NCBI GenBank assembly: GCA_902776975.1
Contig: CACYSI010000013.1
Location: forward strand, 1-64,000
Length of the DNA stretch: 64,000 bases
Direction of reading: 5' to 3'
Origin: an uncultured Ruminococcus sp.
Lineage (GTDB): Bacteria > Bacillota > Clostridia > Oscillospirales > Acutalibacteraceae
Below the pieces are notes generated by a model that searched no databases, had not been told where the DNA came from, and saw only the letters and a program-made list of their open reading frames with translations. A program made the position numbers and the translations under genes. Within the stretch, counting starts at the first letter, position 1; every line of letters begins with the position of its first letter. Positions 7,360 to 15,601 of this stretch are shown piece by piece.

Positions 7360-9009
7360 ATGGAAAAAATGCAGAGCGGTATGCTGGACGCTATGCGCAA
7401 GGGCGATCCCGTCGGATATGAGCAGCTGTATGACAGGTACAGCAAGCGTATATATGCCATGACATACGGTATGCTGCAAAATCACACCGACGCCGAGGAC
7501 GCTGTTCAGAATACCTTTATCCATGTTTATGAAAAGCTCTATACGCTTAAAGACTACAACAGCTTTGACAGCTGGCTGGAGAAGATAGCCTATAACGAAG
7601 CGCTTTTGTTGATCCGTAAGCGCAAGAAGATGACTCTGTTCAACGATGACCTTGATGCTAAGGTCACCGATCAGATACAGGATGAGCTGATGCTGCCCGA
7701 GGAGATAGCCGAGAGGCGTGATACAGCTGAGAAGATCCGTTCGATCATAGCTGAGCTGCCCGAGGCTCAGCGGCAGACGCTTGTGCTTTTTTATTATAAC
7801 AATCTTAAGATCAAGCAGATAGCCGAAGTGATGAACTGCGGCGAGAACACCGTCAAGTCACGCTTATACTATGCGCGCAGGAGCATAGGTAAGGCGGTAG
7901 ATGACCTCGAGAAGAGAGGCGAAAAGCTCCACTCCGGCGCTGTACTGCCCTTCGGCGAACTCTTTGCCCGTCTGCTGCTCGAGGACGCCGAGCGTATGGA
8001 TCCTCATCTCAGAGAGAGGTTCTTAAAACAGCTCGCAAAAAAGAGCGGTATCATCGGTTTGATCACAGCCGAGAGCGCTGTCGCCGCGCGTATCACCTCG
8101 ATCGTTTTATTCTTTGTGATAACGGCGATCATTGTCGGCGCGCTGTTCTTGGGCGGCAACCCCTCCGGAGGCTCGGGAGAAAGCTCACGCACCGGCTCCG
8201 ATGACGGATATAAGCAGGGCGCCGCCGATGACGACAGCCGCCGAGACTCCCGTAACGGCTCACCCCGGATAGACGGCGAGAACTCGGTCCTCGATCTGCT
8301 CACCCCCGCCGAGAAAGAAGCGTACAGCAAGATCCTGCGGGATAACATGGGCAGGATATCCGCTTTGGAGCGTCCGTATAAGGATCAGTATAACGTCCCC
8401 GTGGTGTTTGCCGATGTTTACGGCGACAACCGTCCCGAGATGATATACTATATGCAGGATATCTTGACGTTGGACGAGCTCAATAAGTATGAGCAGCGAG
8501 GCGAGCCGTACTCGAGATTCTATACCGAGTTCGATACGCGGTTTATAGATATCAAGAGCTATATCTATACCGTAGACTCAGACAAAGCCGTAAAGCTGTT
8601 TGAAAAGACCTCCGGAGGCTATCCGCAGGTAGTGCTCACCGAATCTCAGGCAGCGATCTGGAACACCCCTACGGGCTGGCTCAGGGCGCAGTCAGAGATA
8701 TATGAAGGCGTCAACAGATATACCTTAGCGGTATACCGCAGGTCGAACAGCGCCGAGTTCTATATGGACGAGACAGCCGAAACGCCCGACTACAGCGATG
8801 AGAGCGGCGGTCGTAATCATATATACGGAGTATGGAGATTTGACCGCGCGGGATCGGGACTCAGCGGAGAGTATACGCACATAGATACACAAAAGACAAG
8901 CTCTGCCGATTATGACCCCGAGAGGGCTGTGAAGCATCCGTCGGGTACCCGTGATATCGGCGAGTATTACGACTATAGCGGCGCTGTCACGGCGTTATCT
9001 ATAGATTAA
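7360..9009 (+). CDS. ECF-type sigma factor fused to a transmembrane segment and ectodomain
   Basis: A 549-residue protein. Residues 1-180 are a sigma-70 family ECF factor: region 2 (YEQLYDRYSKRIYAMTYG, DAEDAVQNTFIHVYEKL) and region 4 (LPEAQRQTLVLFYYNNLK, IAEVMNCGENTVKSRLYYAR helix-turn-helix). A soluble linker follows, then one transmembrane helix (about 245-266), a Gly/Ser/Asp linker (267-305) and an outside domain (306-549) rich in Tyr and charged residues that I do not recognise. The domain order puts the sigma part in the cytoplasm and the rest outside, so the protein would have to be released, or act at the membrane, to engage RNA polymerase. No separate anti-sigma gene is adjacent. It has its own terminator. 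Confidence 0.85.
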   Translation: MEKMQSGMLDAMRKGDPVGYEQLYDRYSKRIYAMTYGMLQNHTDAEDAVQNTFIHVYEKLYTLKDYNSFDSWLEKIAYNEALLLIRKRKKMTLFNDDLDAKVTDQIQDELMLPEEIAERRDTAEKIRSIIAELPEAQRQTLVLFYYNNLKIKQIAEVMNCGENTVKSRLYYARRSIGKAVDDLEKRGEKLHSGAVLPFGELFARLLLEDAERMDPHLRERFLKQLAKKSGIIGLITAESAVAARITSIVLFFVITAIIVGALFLGGNPSGGSGESSRTGSDDGYKQGAADDDSRRDSRNGSPRIDGENSVLDLLTPAEKEAYSKILRDNMGRISALERPYKDQYNVPVVFADVYGDNRPEMIYYMQDILTLDELNKYEQRGEPYSRFYTEFDTRFIDIKSYIYTVDSDKAVKLFEKTSGGYPQVVLTESQAAIWNTPTGWLRAQSEIYEGVNRYTLAVYRRSNSAEFYMDETAETPDYSDESGGRNHIYGVWRFDRAGSGLSGEYTHIDTQKTSSADYDPERAVKHPSGTRDIGEYYDYSGAVTALSID

Positions 9010-9020
9010 GAAACATTAAA

Positions 9021-9048
9021 GGGCAACCGAAAACGGTTGCCCTTTTTT
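9021..9048 (+). terminator. Rho-independent terminator after the sigma factor gene
   Basis: GGGCAACCG/CGGTTGCCC hairpin with a 4-nt AAAA loop followed by six T residues. Confidence 0.9.
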
Positions 9049-9049
9049 C

Positions 9050-9227
9050 TTTGACAGGAAACTACAACAAGCTGTATAATTGTTTGTTTACAAAGATAAA
9101 TTATACAAACTGTATTATTGCGGCAACATCTGTCAAATAAAAAAATATGTCCCCGCTCAGTAGCGCACTGCGTGCGCACGAGCGATGGGTAGACGAAATC
9201 GCGCGCTTGGTGCGCACGCTTTCTTGT
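9050..9227. repeat. Structured about 178-nt intergenic repeat, copy 2
   Basis: Second copy of the element at 1056-1234 (178 versus 179 nt, same orientation). TTTGACAG (9050-9057) pairs with CTGTCAAA (9130-9137). The core shares TCCCCGCTCAGT, GAGCGATGGGTA, ACGAAA and GCTTTCTTGT with copy 1, while the inner stem is GCGCAC/GTGCGC here against GCACGC/GCGCGC in copy 1, including a paired G-C to A-U change. The plus strand also shows TTGACA, 18 bp, TATAAT at its left end, so a plus-strand transcript is possible. On the minus strand it starts one base past the fbp stop and ends in a T7 run, so it may terminate fbp. Confidence 0.6.
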
Positions 9228-9228
9228 C

Positions 9229-11133
9229 CTATTCCCGCGGCTTCATGATCCCGCTGCGGTACATCTGCAGCAGGAGCCTGAGATCGTCCGTCTCCTGTCT
9301 GAGCTTTTTGCCGATATCGGTATCCTCTACCATACGCCTTTTTTGCTCGGTCTCGACTATCTCGCTGTCCGAGTGGATATCTATATTTTCCCTCAGAGCG
9401 GCGTCGATGCTCCTGAAGGGATGATGAGCCTTCAGCCTTAGTCCGTGCGAGTTATATATCAGCGTGTAGCCGGCTATGCCCGTGGTCTCGTGGTAGTTTT
9501 TGCAGAAGCCGCCGTCTATCACCAGCAGCTTGCCCTCGGCGCGGATAGGCAGCTCGCCCTTGACCGTTCTGACAGGCGTATGTCCGTTGATGATGTGCGC
9601 GGTGTCGGGGTCGAGCCCGAACTCTCTGAGTATCATCTCACAGGTCTCACGGTCATAGTAGTATTTGTAGTAAGAGTTCTTCTCTTCGCTGTGAGCATCC
9701 TTATCGTCGATGAAGGCGTGCTCAAAGCTCTTGGTGTTTCTGCCACACAGCGGCGAGTTCTTGCCGCAGCGCAGATACCACATGAAGTCCATGCCCTTTT
9801 CGGCTTTGCTCGAGCCGTAGTAGGCGCGGCGGGCTATCGTCTCAGCCATATCGAAGAACTCTCTGCCCTTCCATATCTCGCCGAACATCTCTATACCGAG
9901 CAGGTTGCCGTCATCGTCGAGCGGTACGCACCCGTGATACAGCAGATTGCCGTTATATATCTTATACATACCTCCCCGCTCATACAAAAAGCCGATATGC
10001 CGCTGTAAGGCGGCGGAGTTCATGAAGGCGGCTCTGAGCTCGTCTATCGCCTCTCTCTCGCCGTCCGTCAGTCTGTATGGATCGCTCATATCCAAGGTGG
10101 GGAAGTAGGTCTCGTTGAGCTTATATATCCTGCCGTCTATATTTACTGTGCCGCTGACGAGATCCATCTTGTCGAGCAGCAGACGGTCATCCATCTCAAA
10201 CTCGGGATTACGCGTTATTATCTGTCCCTCGAGCTTGAACTGTATCACCCTGATCGCGAGCAGGGCAGCTTGCATAGGCGGCTTTTCGGGGTAGGCGCTC
10301 TCGGCAAACATCATCAGCTTGCGCAGGCTGATACCGTAGCCGCTCTCGAGGGTCTGCTCGGTGCGGTAGTGTATGCAGTTGTTCACCACCGCCGCTATAC
10401 AGGCGTCTATGCCGCAGGCGGCGCCCATCCACAGTATGTCGTGGTTGCCCCATTCGATATCCAGCGAGTGATGTCCCATGAGCAGATCCATGATCTTCTC
10501 GGCTGATTCGCCGCGGTCATAGATGTCCCCGACTATGTGCAGTCGGTCTACCGCCAGCCTCTTTATCAGCTCAGCCAAGGCTATGACAAAGCTGTCGGCG
10601 TCTATGCCGATGACCGTATCGACGATGATCTCGTGATATCTGACCTGATTGTTGTCCTCGTCCTTTTGGGCGTGCAAAAGCTCGTCGATGATATAGGCGT
10701 AGTCCTCGGGCATAGCCTTGCGCACCTTTGAGCGTGTGTATTTGGATGACAGCACTCGGGCTATCTCGATCATCCTGCCGAGCATGGTACGGTACCATTC
10801 TTTGTCGGCTATATTATCCTTTTTAGCCATAGCGAGCTTCTCGGCGGGATAGTAGATGAGGGTGCATATCTCCTTGATCTCGTCATGGCTGAGCTTGTCC
10901 CGATATATCATCTCAGCCTTTTCGCGGATGACGCCCGAGCAGTTGTTGAGTATATGGCAGAAAGCCTCATACTCGCCGTGCAGATCGCTCATGAAGTGCT
11001 CGGTGCCCTTAGGCAGACTGCGTATGGCGGTAAGGTTGATTATCTCTCTGGTCAGCGCCCGAGCCGAAGGATATTTCTCGGCGAGCAGACGCATATATTT
11101 CATGTCGTTATCGGATCGTACAGAGTTGTTCAC
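9229..11133 (-). CDS. fbp: Fructose-1,6-bisphosphatase, class III (Firmicutes type)
   Basis: Hydrolyses fructose-1,6-bisphosphate in gluconeogenesis. The 634-residue length and the order of motifs match the large class III enzyme: LPKGTEHFMSDLHGEYEAF near the N-terminus, the metal-binding VGDIYDRG and WGNHDILWMGA of the calcineurin-like fold, GCVPLDDDG, and INGHTPVRTVKGE with IDGGFCKNYH near the end. It starts with GTG behind GGGAGG, 26 bp after the YdjC/ChbG deacetylase gene on the same strand, so the two are probably co-transcribed. The structured repeat begins directly past its stop. No frameshift or missing metal ligand is seen. Confidence 0.95.
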   Translation of the reverse strand: MNNSVRSDNDMKYMRLLAEKYPSARALTREIINLTAIRSLPKGTEHFMSDLHGEYEAFCHILNNCSGVIREKAEMIYRDKLSHDEIKEICTLIYYPAEKLAMAKKDNIADKEWYRTMLGRMIEIARVLSSKYTRSKVRKAMPEDYAYIIDELLHAQKDEDNNQVRYHEIIVDTVIGIDADSFVIALAELIKRLAVDRLHIVGDIYDRGESAEKIMDLLMGHHSLDIEWGNHDILWMGAACGIDACIAAVVNNCIHYRTEQTLESGYGISLRKLMMFAESAYPEKPPMQAALLAIRVIQFKLEGQIITRNPEFEMDDRLLLDKMDLVSGTVNIDGRIYKLNETYFPTLDMSDPYRLTDGEREAIDELRAAFMNSAALQRHIGFLYERGGMYKIYNGNLLYHGCVPLDDDGNLLGIEMFGEIWKGREFFDMAETIARRAYYGSSKAEKGMDFMWYLRCGKNSPLCGRNTKSFEHAFIDDKDAHSEEKNSYYKYYYDRETCEMILREFGLDPDTAHIINGHTPVRTVKGELPIRAEGKLLVIDGGFCKNYHETTGIAGYTLIYNSHGLRLKAHHPFRSIDAALRENIDIHSDSEIVETEQKRRMVEDTDIGKKLRQETDDLRLLLQMYRSGIMKPRE

Positions 11134-11159
11134 AGGACAAGCCTCCCGTCTTTAGGTGA

Positions 11160-11909
11160 TTATATATCTGTATAATTGATCTGTGTTATGTCATCTATAT
11201 CGCTGACGCGCGTTATTGGGTTGCCGAAGGGCATCCCTTTTTCTTTTCCTTTGCGGTCGATCAGACTGCCGTGCTCGTCATAGTCGGGATGCACCAGTAT
11301 CTCGGTGATGTCGGGGATATCCATGTCCTGTATATTCGACATATATGTGAAATATCGGGTCGATATCAGCCCGTACTCTTTGAGCTGTTCTTTGTATCGT
11401 ACTTCATCGGCGGATGATACTCGCCTGCCGCCGAGGTTACGGATCATCCTGATTTTTTCGATACCGTGCTCCCTGCATACGCGGGCGGCTGTCGGAGCTA
11501 TCCAAACGCCTGTATGTATATGGTGGTGTGAGTCTGCGTGAGTTATGCTCAGCCCCGCTTTTTCGAGCTTCACCGCCTGAGCGGTCAGCTCCTTATATAT
11601 CGCGGCTTGTTCTTCGGCGCTGAGCGGCAGGGCGCGGTCATAGCACTTGTTGAAGCGTCCGTCTGTCACAAATCGCGGACATCCCTTTATATCCTCTGTC
11701 AGCGGCTCCCCCTCGGTAAGGTTGAGATGTATGCCGATCTTATCGTCGAAGCCCTCCTGTTTCGCGAGCTTTACAGCCTCGTCAAAGTACACGCCGTTAG
11801 CGAGCATGGTCGTATCTGTCACGAGCCCTTTTTCAAAGCACTCGACGATAGCCTTTGTACAGCTTTCGCTCATACCAAAGTCGTCGGCGTTTATTATCAC
11901 AGCGGTCAT
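11160..11909 (-). CDS. YdjC/ChbG family carbohydrate deacetylase
   Basis: Predicted metal-dependent deacetylase of N-acetylated sugars. The start is set at the ATG at 11909, which has AGGAGGG upstream; longer readings lack a ribosome site. The 249-residue product opens with the family hallmark IINADDFGMSESCTKAI, followed by GIHLNLTEGEPL (a metal-ligand His) and ADSHHHIHTGVW (a His cluster). ChbG of enteric bacteria deacetylates chitooligosaccharide phosphates; the substrate here is unknown. It leads a likely two-gene operon with fbp, compatible with sugar turnover feeding gluconeogenesis. Confidence 0.85.
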   Translation of the reverse strand: MTAVIINADDFGMSESCTKAIVECFEKGLVTDTTMLANGVYFDEAVKLAKQEGFDDKIGIHLNLTEGEPLTEDIKGCPRFVTDGRFNKCYDRALPLSAEEQAAIYKELTAQAVKLEKAGLSITHADSHHHIHTGVWIAPTAARVCREHGIEKIRMIRNLGGRRVSSADEVRYKEQLKEYGLISTRYFTYMSNIQDMDIPDITEILVHPDYDEHGSLIDRKGKEKGMPFGNPITRVSDIDDITQINYTDI

Positions 11910-11933
11910 AACGTCCCTCCTATCTTTATTGCT

Positions 11934-11962
11934 ATTATAATCTGCGCTTGTTTCAAAGTCAA
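11934..11962 (-). promoter_or_regulatory. Promoter of the deacetylase-fbp operon
   Basis: On the minus strand TTGACT (11962-11957), 17 bp, TATAAT (11939-11934), just before the GGAGG and ATG of the deacetylase gene. Confidence 0.75.
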
Positions 11963-12076
11963 TCACATTGATTTTGTCGCTTCTCAGGCGACCAAATACT
12001 CCTGCCACGGCATTATAATACAGTCGTAAGGTAAAGAAAAGCCTTAAGAAAACCAAGACGATTTAAGGAGGACAAT

Positions 12077-12775
12077 ATGATGATAAAAAAGATAAGTTCA
12101 AAGAACGTTAAGCTCAAGGCAAAGGAGAGTGAGTTTAAGAAAACTACCACCGAGCTGGTGTTCATCCTTGACCGTTCCGGTTCCATGGCAGGTCTCGAGA
12201 AGGACACCATAGGCGGCTTCAACTCCATGATCGAAAAGCAGAAAAAAGAGGACGGCGAGTGCTATGTCACCACGGTGCTCTTCGACCACGAGATCATCAC
12301 TCTGCATGACAGAGTAACCCTCGATAAGATCGAGCCTATGACCGACAGAGATTACTCGGTGCGCGGCTGCACGGCGCTCATAGACGCTATCGGCACGACG
12401 GTCAGGCATATCGAGGATATCCACCGCTACCAGCGTCCCGAGGATGTGCCCTCTAATACCGTTTTCGTCATCACTACCGACGGACTCGAAAACGCCAGTA
12501 AGGAGTACACTGCCGATCAGGTCCGAAAGATGATCGAACAGAAAAAAGAGCTCGGCTGGGAATTCCTCTTCATCGGCGCTAACATCGACGCCGTAGGCAC
12601 GGCAAAGGGCTTCGGTATCGGCGCAGACCGCGCCGTCAACTATCACGCCGACAGTCAGGGCACAGAGGTGCTTTACGATACCGTATGCGCGGCAGTGTCA
12701 AACGTACGCGCAAGCGTGCCGTTGGCCGCGAGCTGGTCCAGAAAGATCAGCGAGGATTTTGACAGCAGAAAGTGA
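12077..12775 (+). CDS. VWA domain protein
   Basis: A 232-residue von Willebrand factor A domain protein without signal peptide or membrane segment, so probably cytoplasmic. The metal-ion-dependent adhesion site is complete: DRSGSMAG (DxSxS), the Thr in RGCTALIDAIG and the Asp in VITTDGLENAS. AAGGAGGACAAT precedes the ATG. The gene stands alone; neighbours are divergent or convergent and there is no adjacent AAA+ ATPase or TerD-type partner, so its role is unknown. The nearest family picture is a stand-alone VWA protein used as a protein-binding scaffold. Confidence 0.85.
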   Translation: MMIKKISSKNVKLKAKESEFKKTTTELVFILDRSGSMAGLEKDTIGGFNSMIEKQKKEDGECYVTTVLFDHEIITLHDRVTLDKIEPMTDRDYSVRGCTALIDAIGTTVRHIEDIHRYQRPEDVPSNTVFVITTDGLENASKEYTADQVRKMIEQKKELGWEFLFIGANIDAVGTAKGFGIGADRAVNYHADSQGTEVLYDTVCAAVSNVRASVPLAASWSRKISEDFDSRK

Positions 12776-12783
12776 TATTATAG

Positions 12784-12827
12784 AAAAAATCGGCTGTGTC
12801 GGAGCTTTAATCTCCGGCGCAGCCGAT
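12784..12827 (-). terminator. Terminator for the alpha/beta hydrolase gene
   Basis: A long hairpin ATCGGCTG...CAGCCGAT with an inner CGGAG/CTCCG stem; on the minus strand it runs into TTTTTT. It lies between the convergent VWA and hydrolase genes. Confidence 0.8.
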
Positions 12828-12912
12828 CGCTGTTTATTACAAAATGTTAATTGTGAAGCAGTTGACACTTGTGCCGGAGCCGCGGCAATTTCACCGATCA
12901 TAACACCTTTTA

Positions 12913-13866
12913 TTATTGATTCAGCCAATCAAGGATGGTTTGATAGTCCTCAGGCTTGACTTCGGCGTGAGAATCATCATCGTAGCTAATCAGCGTGCAG
13001 TCGATGCGGCTTTTCAGTATTTCATAGAGCTTTTCCGCCTGGCCGTACGGTACCAGCGGATCGTGCTTCGCGTGGAATATCAGCACGGGTATGTTGATTT
13101 CATCCGCCCAATAGACAGCCGAGCGTTTTTTGTACTCCTCGGGGTTTTCCTCTGGCGTAAAGCCGATCGTTTCTTTCAGTACATCCTTCATATCATCGCG
13201 GGCTTCATATGATTCAATCAAATCGCTTACGGCGCCGACGGCGATAATGCGCTTGATCCTGCTGTCCTTTCGCGCCGCCGGGTAGGTCATCACGCCGCCT
13301 CGCGAAGCGCCGATCACGCAAAAATCATCCATATCAATAAACGAAAAAGTGTTTTCACACAGATCGATCAGCTTGATTACGTCATTGAGGTCGTCTCCGC
13401 CGAAGTGATCTTCGCCCTCAGATCCGCCGCAGCCCCTGTATTGTGACGCGATAACGATGCGGTCACATACTACACACATCGGGGCGGTCGTGTTGTTTTC
13501 CAGTTTTCCGTAATCCCTGTTGCCGCCGTGATTGTACATAGCGCATTTTCCGGGTTTCTGTGTTTTTTCAACGGAAAGCGGTACGGACAGATAGCCCTCG
13601 ATTTTCAGCCCGTCCGACAGGTAGTTGAATTTATATGTGGTGCAGAACGCATCATATTTTCCGCCCTGATTGACTTTGACAAAGCCAAACACCTCGTCGC
13701 TCTCATAGCTCTCCATATTGTAAATGTCAGCTCTCTCGGAGGCGATCGCCGTTTCAGCCGGAGCGGCAGGCTCTGCCTGATTTGCTTTTTCGGTCTGACA
13801 ACCCGCGAGAACAGAGAGAACAAGCACAACGGGAAGCAAAATACCGCATATTCTTGTTTTTCTCAT
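12913..13866 (-). CDS. Lipoprotein alpha/beta hydrolase
   Basis: A 317-residue exported serine hydrolase. The N-terminal lipoprotein signal ends LSVLAGC (Cys about 22). The fold is an alpha/beta hydrolase related to dienelactone hydrolase or prolyl oligopeptidase families: an oxyanion-type NHGGNRDYG, the nucleophile elbow VIGASRGGVM (GxSxG), an acidic residue in FHAKHDPLVPYGQ and the catalytic His in YDDDSHAEV. It ends with a Trp-Leu-Asn-Gln tail. Substrate unknown; esterase or peptidase activity at the cell surface is the family expectation. Single gene with its own terminator. Confidence 0.85.
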   Translation of the reverse strand: MRKTRICGILLPVVLVLSVLAGCQTEKANQAEPAAPAETAIASERADIYNMESYESDEVFGFVKVNQGGKYDAFCTTYKFNYLSDGLKIEGYLSVPLSVEKTQKPGKCAMYNHGGNRDYGKLENNTTAPMCVVCDRIVIASQYRGCGGSEGEDHFGGDDLNDVIKLIDLCENTFSFIDMDDFCVIGASRGGVMTYPAARKDSRIKRIIAVGAVSDLIESYEARDDMKDVLKETIGFTPEENPEEYKKRSAVYWADEINIPVLIFHAKHDPLVPYGQAEKLYEILKSRIDCTLISYDDDSHAEVKPEDYQTILDWLNQ

Positions 13867-13980
13867 ACAGATACGCTCCTCTTATATTTCTATGAATCGG
13901 TGCAGCCTAAAAACGCTGCTCAGAGGTTCGCGTATTTCAGCGGCGCCGAAAATCCTTTGCGTTATGCGAAACGTTATCCG

Positions 13981-14832
13981 TCAGTTCTTTTTGCTGCCTG
14001 CGATAGTCAGGATCAGGTCGAGCACCTTGAGATATATCCACAGCACGGTGAACGCCAGTCCGAACGCCGCCGCCCACTCATACTTCTTGGGCAGCTTGTC
14101 GTTGACTACATGGTCGATGGTATCAAAGTCGCAGATCAGGAACAGCGCCGCGATGATGATGAAGACCACGCTGACTCCTATCGAAAAGCCGAGGTTGCCG
14201 GTGATGGAGGCTACGAGTCCTCTTGTGGCGGGGATGAACGAGCCGATGAACACCAGTATGGATGAGGCTATGGTGGTGGCAAACAGTGTGAGCATGACCA
14301 TCTTGAACTTTTTGGTCACACGGATGACGCCCGTAGCGTACAGAATGGACATCACGAGGACTATCATCAGGGTGATAGCCAGAGCGAGAGCGCCGAGATA
14401 CTCATATCCCTTGAGAACCTTGAAGATGATGAACGAGATCATGTAGCCCTGGGTCACGCAGTACAGCGCGCCTGTGACAGGTGTTGTAGCTTTGGCAAAG
14501 AACGCCAGCAGCTGAAAGACGATAGCAAGCACCACGGAGCTGATCAGAGCGTACAGCTCATATGTGTACATGCTTACGTCAAAGTTCCTGATCGAGAACT
14601 CGACGAGGCTGCCCGCCGAAAGAGTGTTGACGAGCACCAGCTGCAGGACGATGCCCGCTACACAGAAGAGCAGAAAAAATACGGTTTTCAGTGCTATGCC
14701 TTTGTAGGACGCCGAGTTCACGTCATCGACTTCGGTCACCTTGTCCAGACGGCGCATGACCGGATTGGATCTCAGAAATGAGCTTTTGGTCGTTGCGGCG
14801 GTGCCGCCGTTATTGTTTGATAAACGATTCAT
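13981..14832 (-). CDS. Bax inhibitor-1/YccA-like integral membrane protein
   Basis: A 283-residue membrane protein. After about 45 polar residues (SNPVMRRLDKV, typical of the family) there are about seven transmembrane helices. The segments YKGIALKTVFFLLF, GALYCVTQGYMISFIIFKVLKGYE and ICDFDTIDHVVNDKLPKKYEWAAAFGL (Asp-rich before the last helix) fit the BaxI_1/YccA group. Members are linked to calcium leak and membrane stress in other systems; no direct evidence here. AAAGGAG precedes the ATG. Single gene. Confidence 0.85.
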   Translation of the reverse strand: MNRLSNNNGGTAATTKSSFLRSNPVMRRLDKVTEVDDVNSASYKGIALKTVFFLLFCVAGIVLQLVLVNTLSAGSLVEFSIRNFDVSMYTYELYALISSVVLAIVFQLLAFFAKATTPVTGALYCVTQGYMISFIIFKVLKGYEYLGALALAITLMIVLVMSILYATGVIRVTKKFKMVMLTLFATTIASSILVFIGSFIPATRGLVASITGNLGFSIGVSVVFIIIAALFLICDFDTIDHVVNDKLPKKYEWAAAFGLAFTVLWIYLKVLDLILTIAGSKKN

Positions 14833-14917
14833 TTGGTTTCTCCTTTTTGTTTTATAGTTAATTGCGAGGGGCTCGGCATACGCGTCGCCCCGCGCGATCC
14901 TTGCCGGGTGTAATAAT

Positions 14918-15571
14918 TTATTTTCCTTCGACTATCGCGTAGCTGTCATCGAGCAGCTTTTTGATATGCTCGGTATCGGCGTCGCGGTCGAGCAGGATTG
15001 ATATCCAGTATTTTTTGTTCATGTGATAAGACGGAAAATAGTGTACGTTGTCGATCAGCGGCTGTATATCCTCGGGCTTCACCTTAAGGTTCAGTACGTT
15101 GATCTTGCCCTCCTTGTCTATGCCGAGATACCTGTACGGTATGAGCATGAACAGCCCGTACCACTTGTGTTTTTTCGCGGTGTTCAGCGTGTGATACTCG
15201 TTGAGCGCGCCCCACGGCGCCTCGGGCGCGGTACCGTACTTTTCTCTTACATAGTCGAGCAGGGCGCCTTTGATATCCGCCGGGATGAAGCACTCTCTGA
15301 TCATCTCATCCTTTATCTCGTCTACGTTAGCCCTGATTCCGCTCACAAAGCCGCCGTCCGAGTTCGTGTTGAACGGCAGATACTCGTCGCCGTCCGGCTC
15401 TTCAAAAACGTTAGCTTCAAAGCTGTTTTCGGTGATGTCGAACACTGCGTAAAAGCCGCTCTCGCTCAGCTCCCGCCGCGATGTATATACGCCGTTATGC
15501 TCTTCAAAGCCGCAGGCTGCCGCCTTATCGGGAGAGAATATATATTTGTCAAAGATATTATTGTAATACAT
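14918..15571 (-). CDS. MmcQ/YjbR family protein
   Basis: A 217-residue protein with a YjbR fold in the C-terminal half: WGALNEYHTLNTAKKHKWYGLFM, IDKEGKINVLNLKVKPEDIQ and MNKKYWISILLD are typical. The N-terminal half (about 1-95) is extra relative to the usual 110-120-residue family and contains SGFYAVFDITENSFEANVFEE. The family is called DNA-binding by structural similarity, with no confirmed role. It is 30 bp past the aldo/keto reductase gene and is the last gene of a likely four-gene operon. The ribosome site is weak. Confidence 0.8.
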   Translation of the reverse strand: MYYNNIFDKYIFSPDKAAACGFEEHNGVYTSRRELSESGFYAVFDITENSFEANVFEEPDGDEYLPFNTNSDGGFVSGIRANVDEIKDEMIRECFIPADIKGALLDYVREKYGTAPEAPWGALNEYHTLNTAKKHKWYGLFMLIPYRYLGIDKEGKINVLNLKVKPEDIQPLIDNVHYFPSYHMNKKYWISILLDRDADTEHIKKLLDDSYAIVEGK

Positions 15572-15601
15572 ACGCTTTATTTATGCGGTATCCTGCCGCT
15601 C

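Noticed and set aside
7360..9009. Frameshift or chimera joining two separate genes (sigma factor and membrane protein)
   Set aside because: The frame is continuous with the same codon style across the join and there is no second ribosome site near the membrane helix, so a single protein is preferred.
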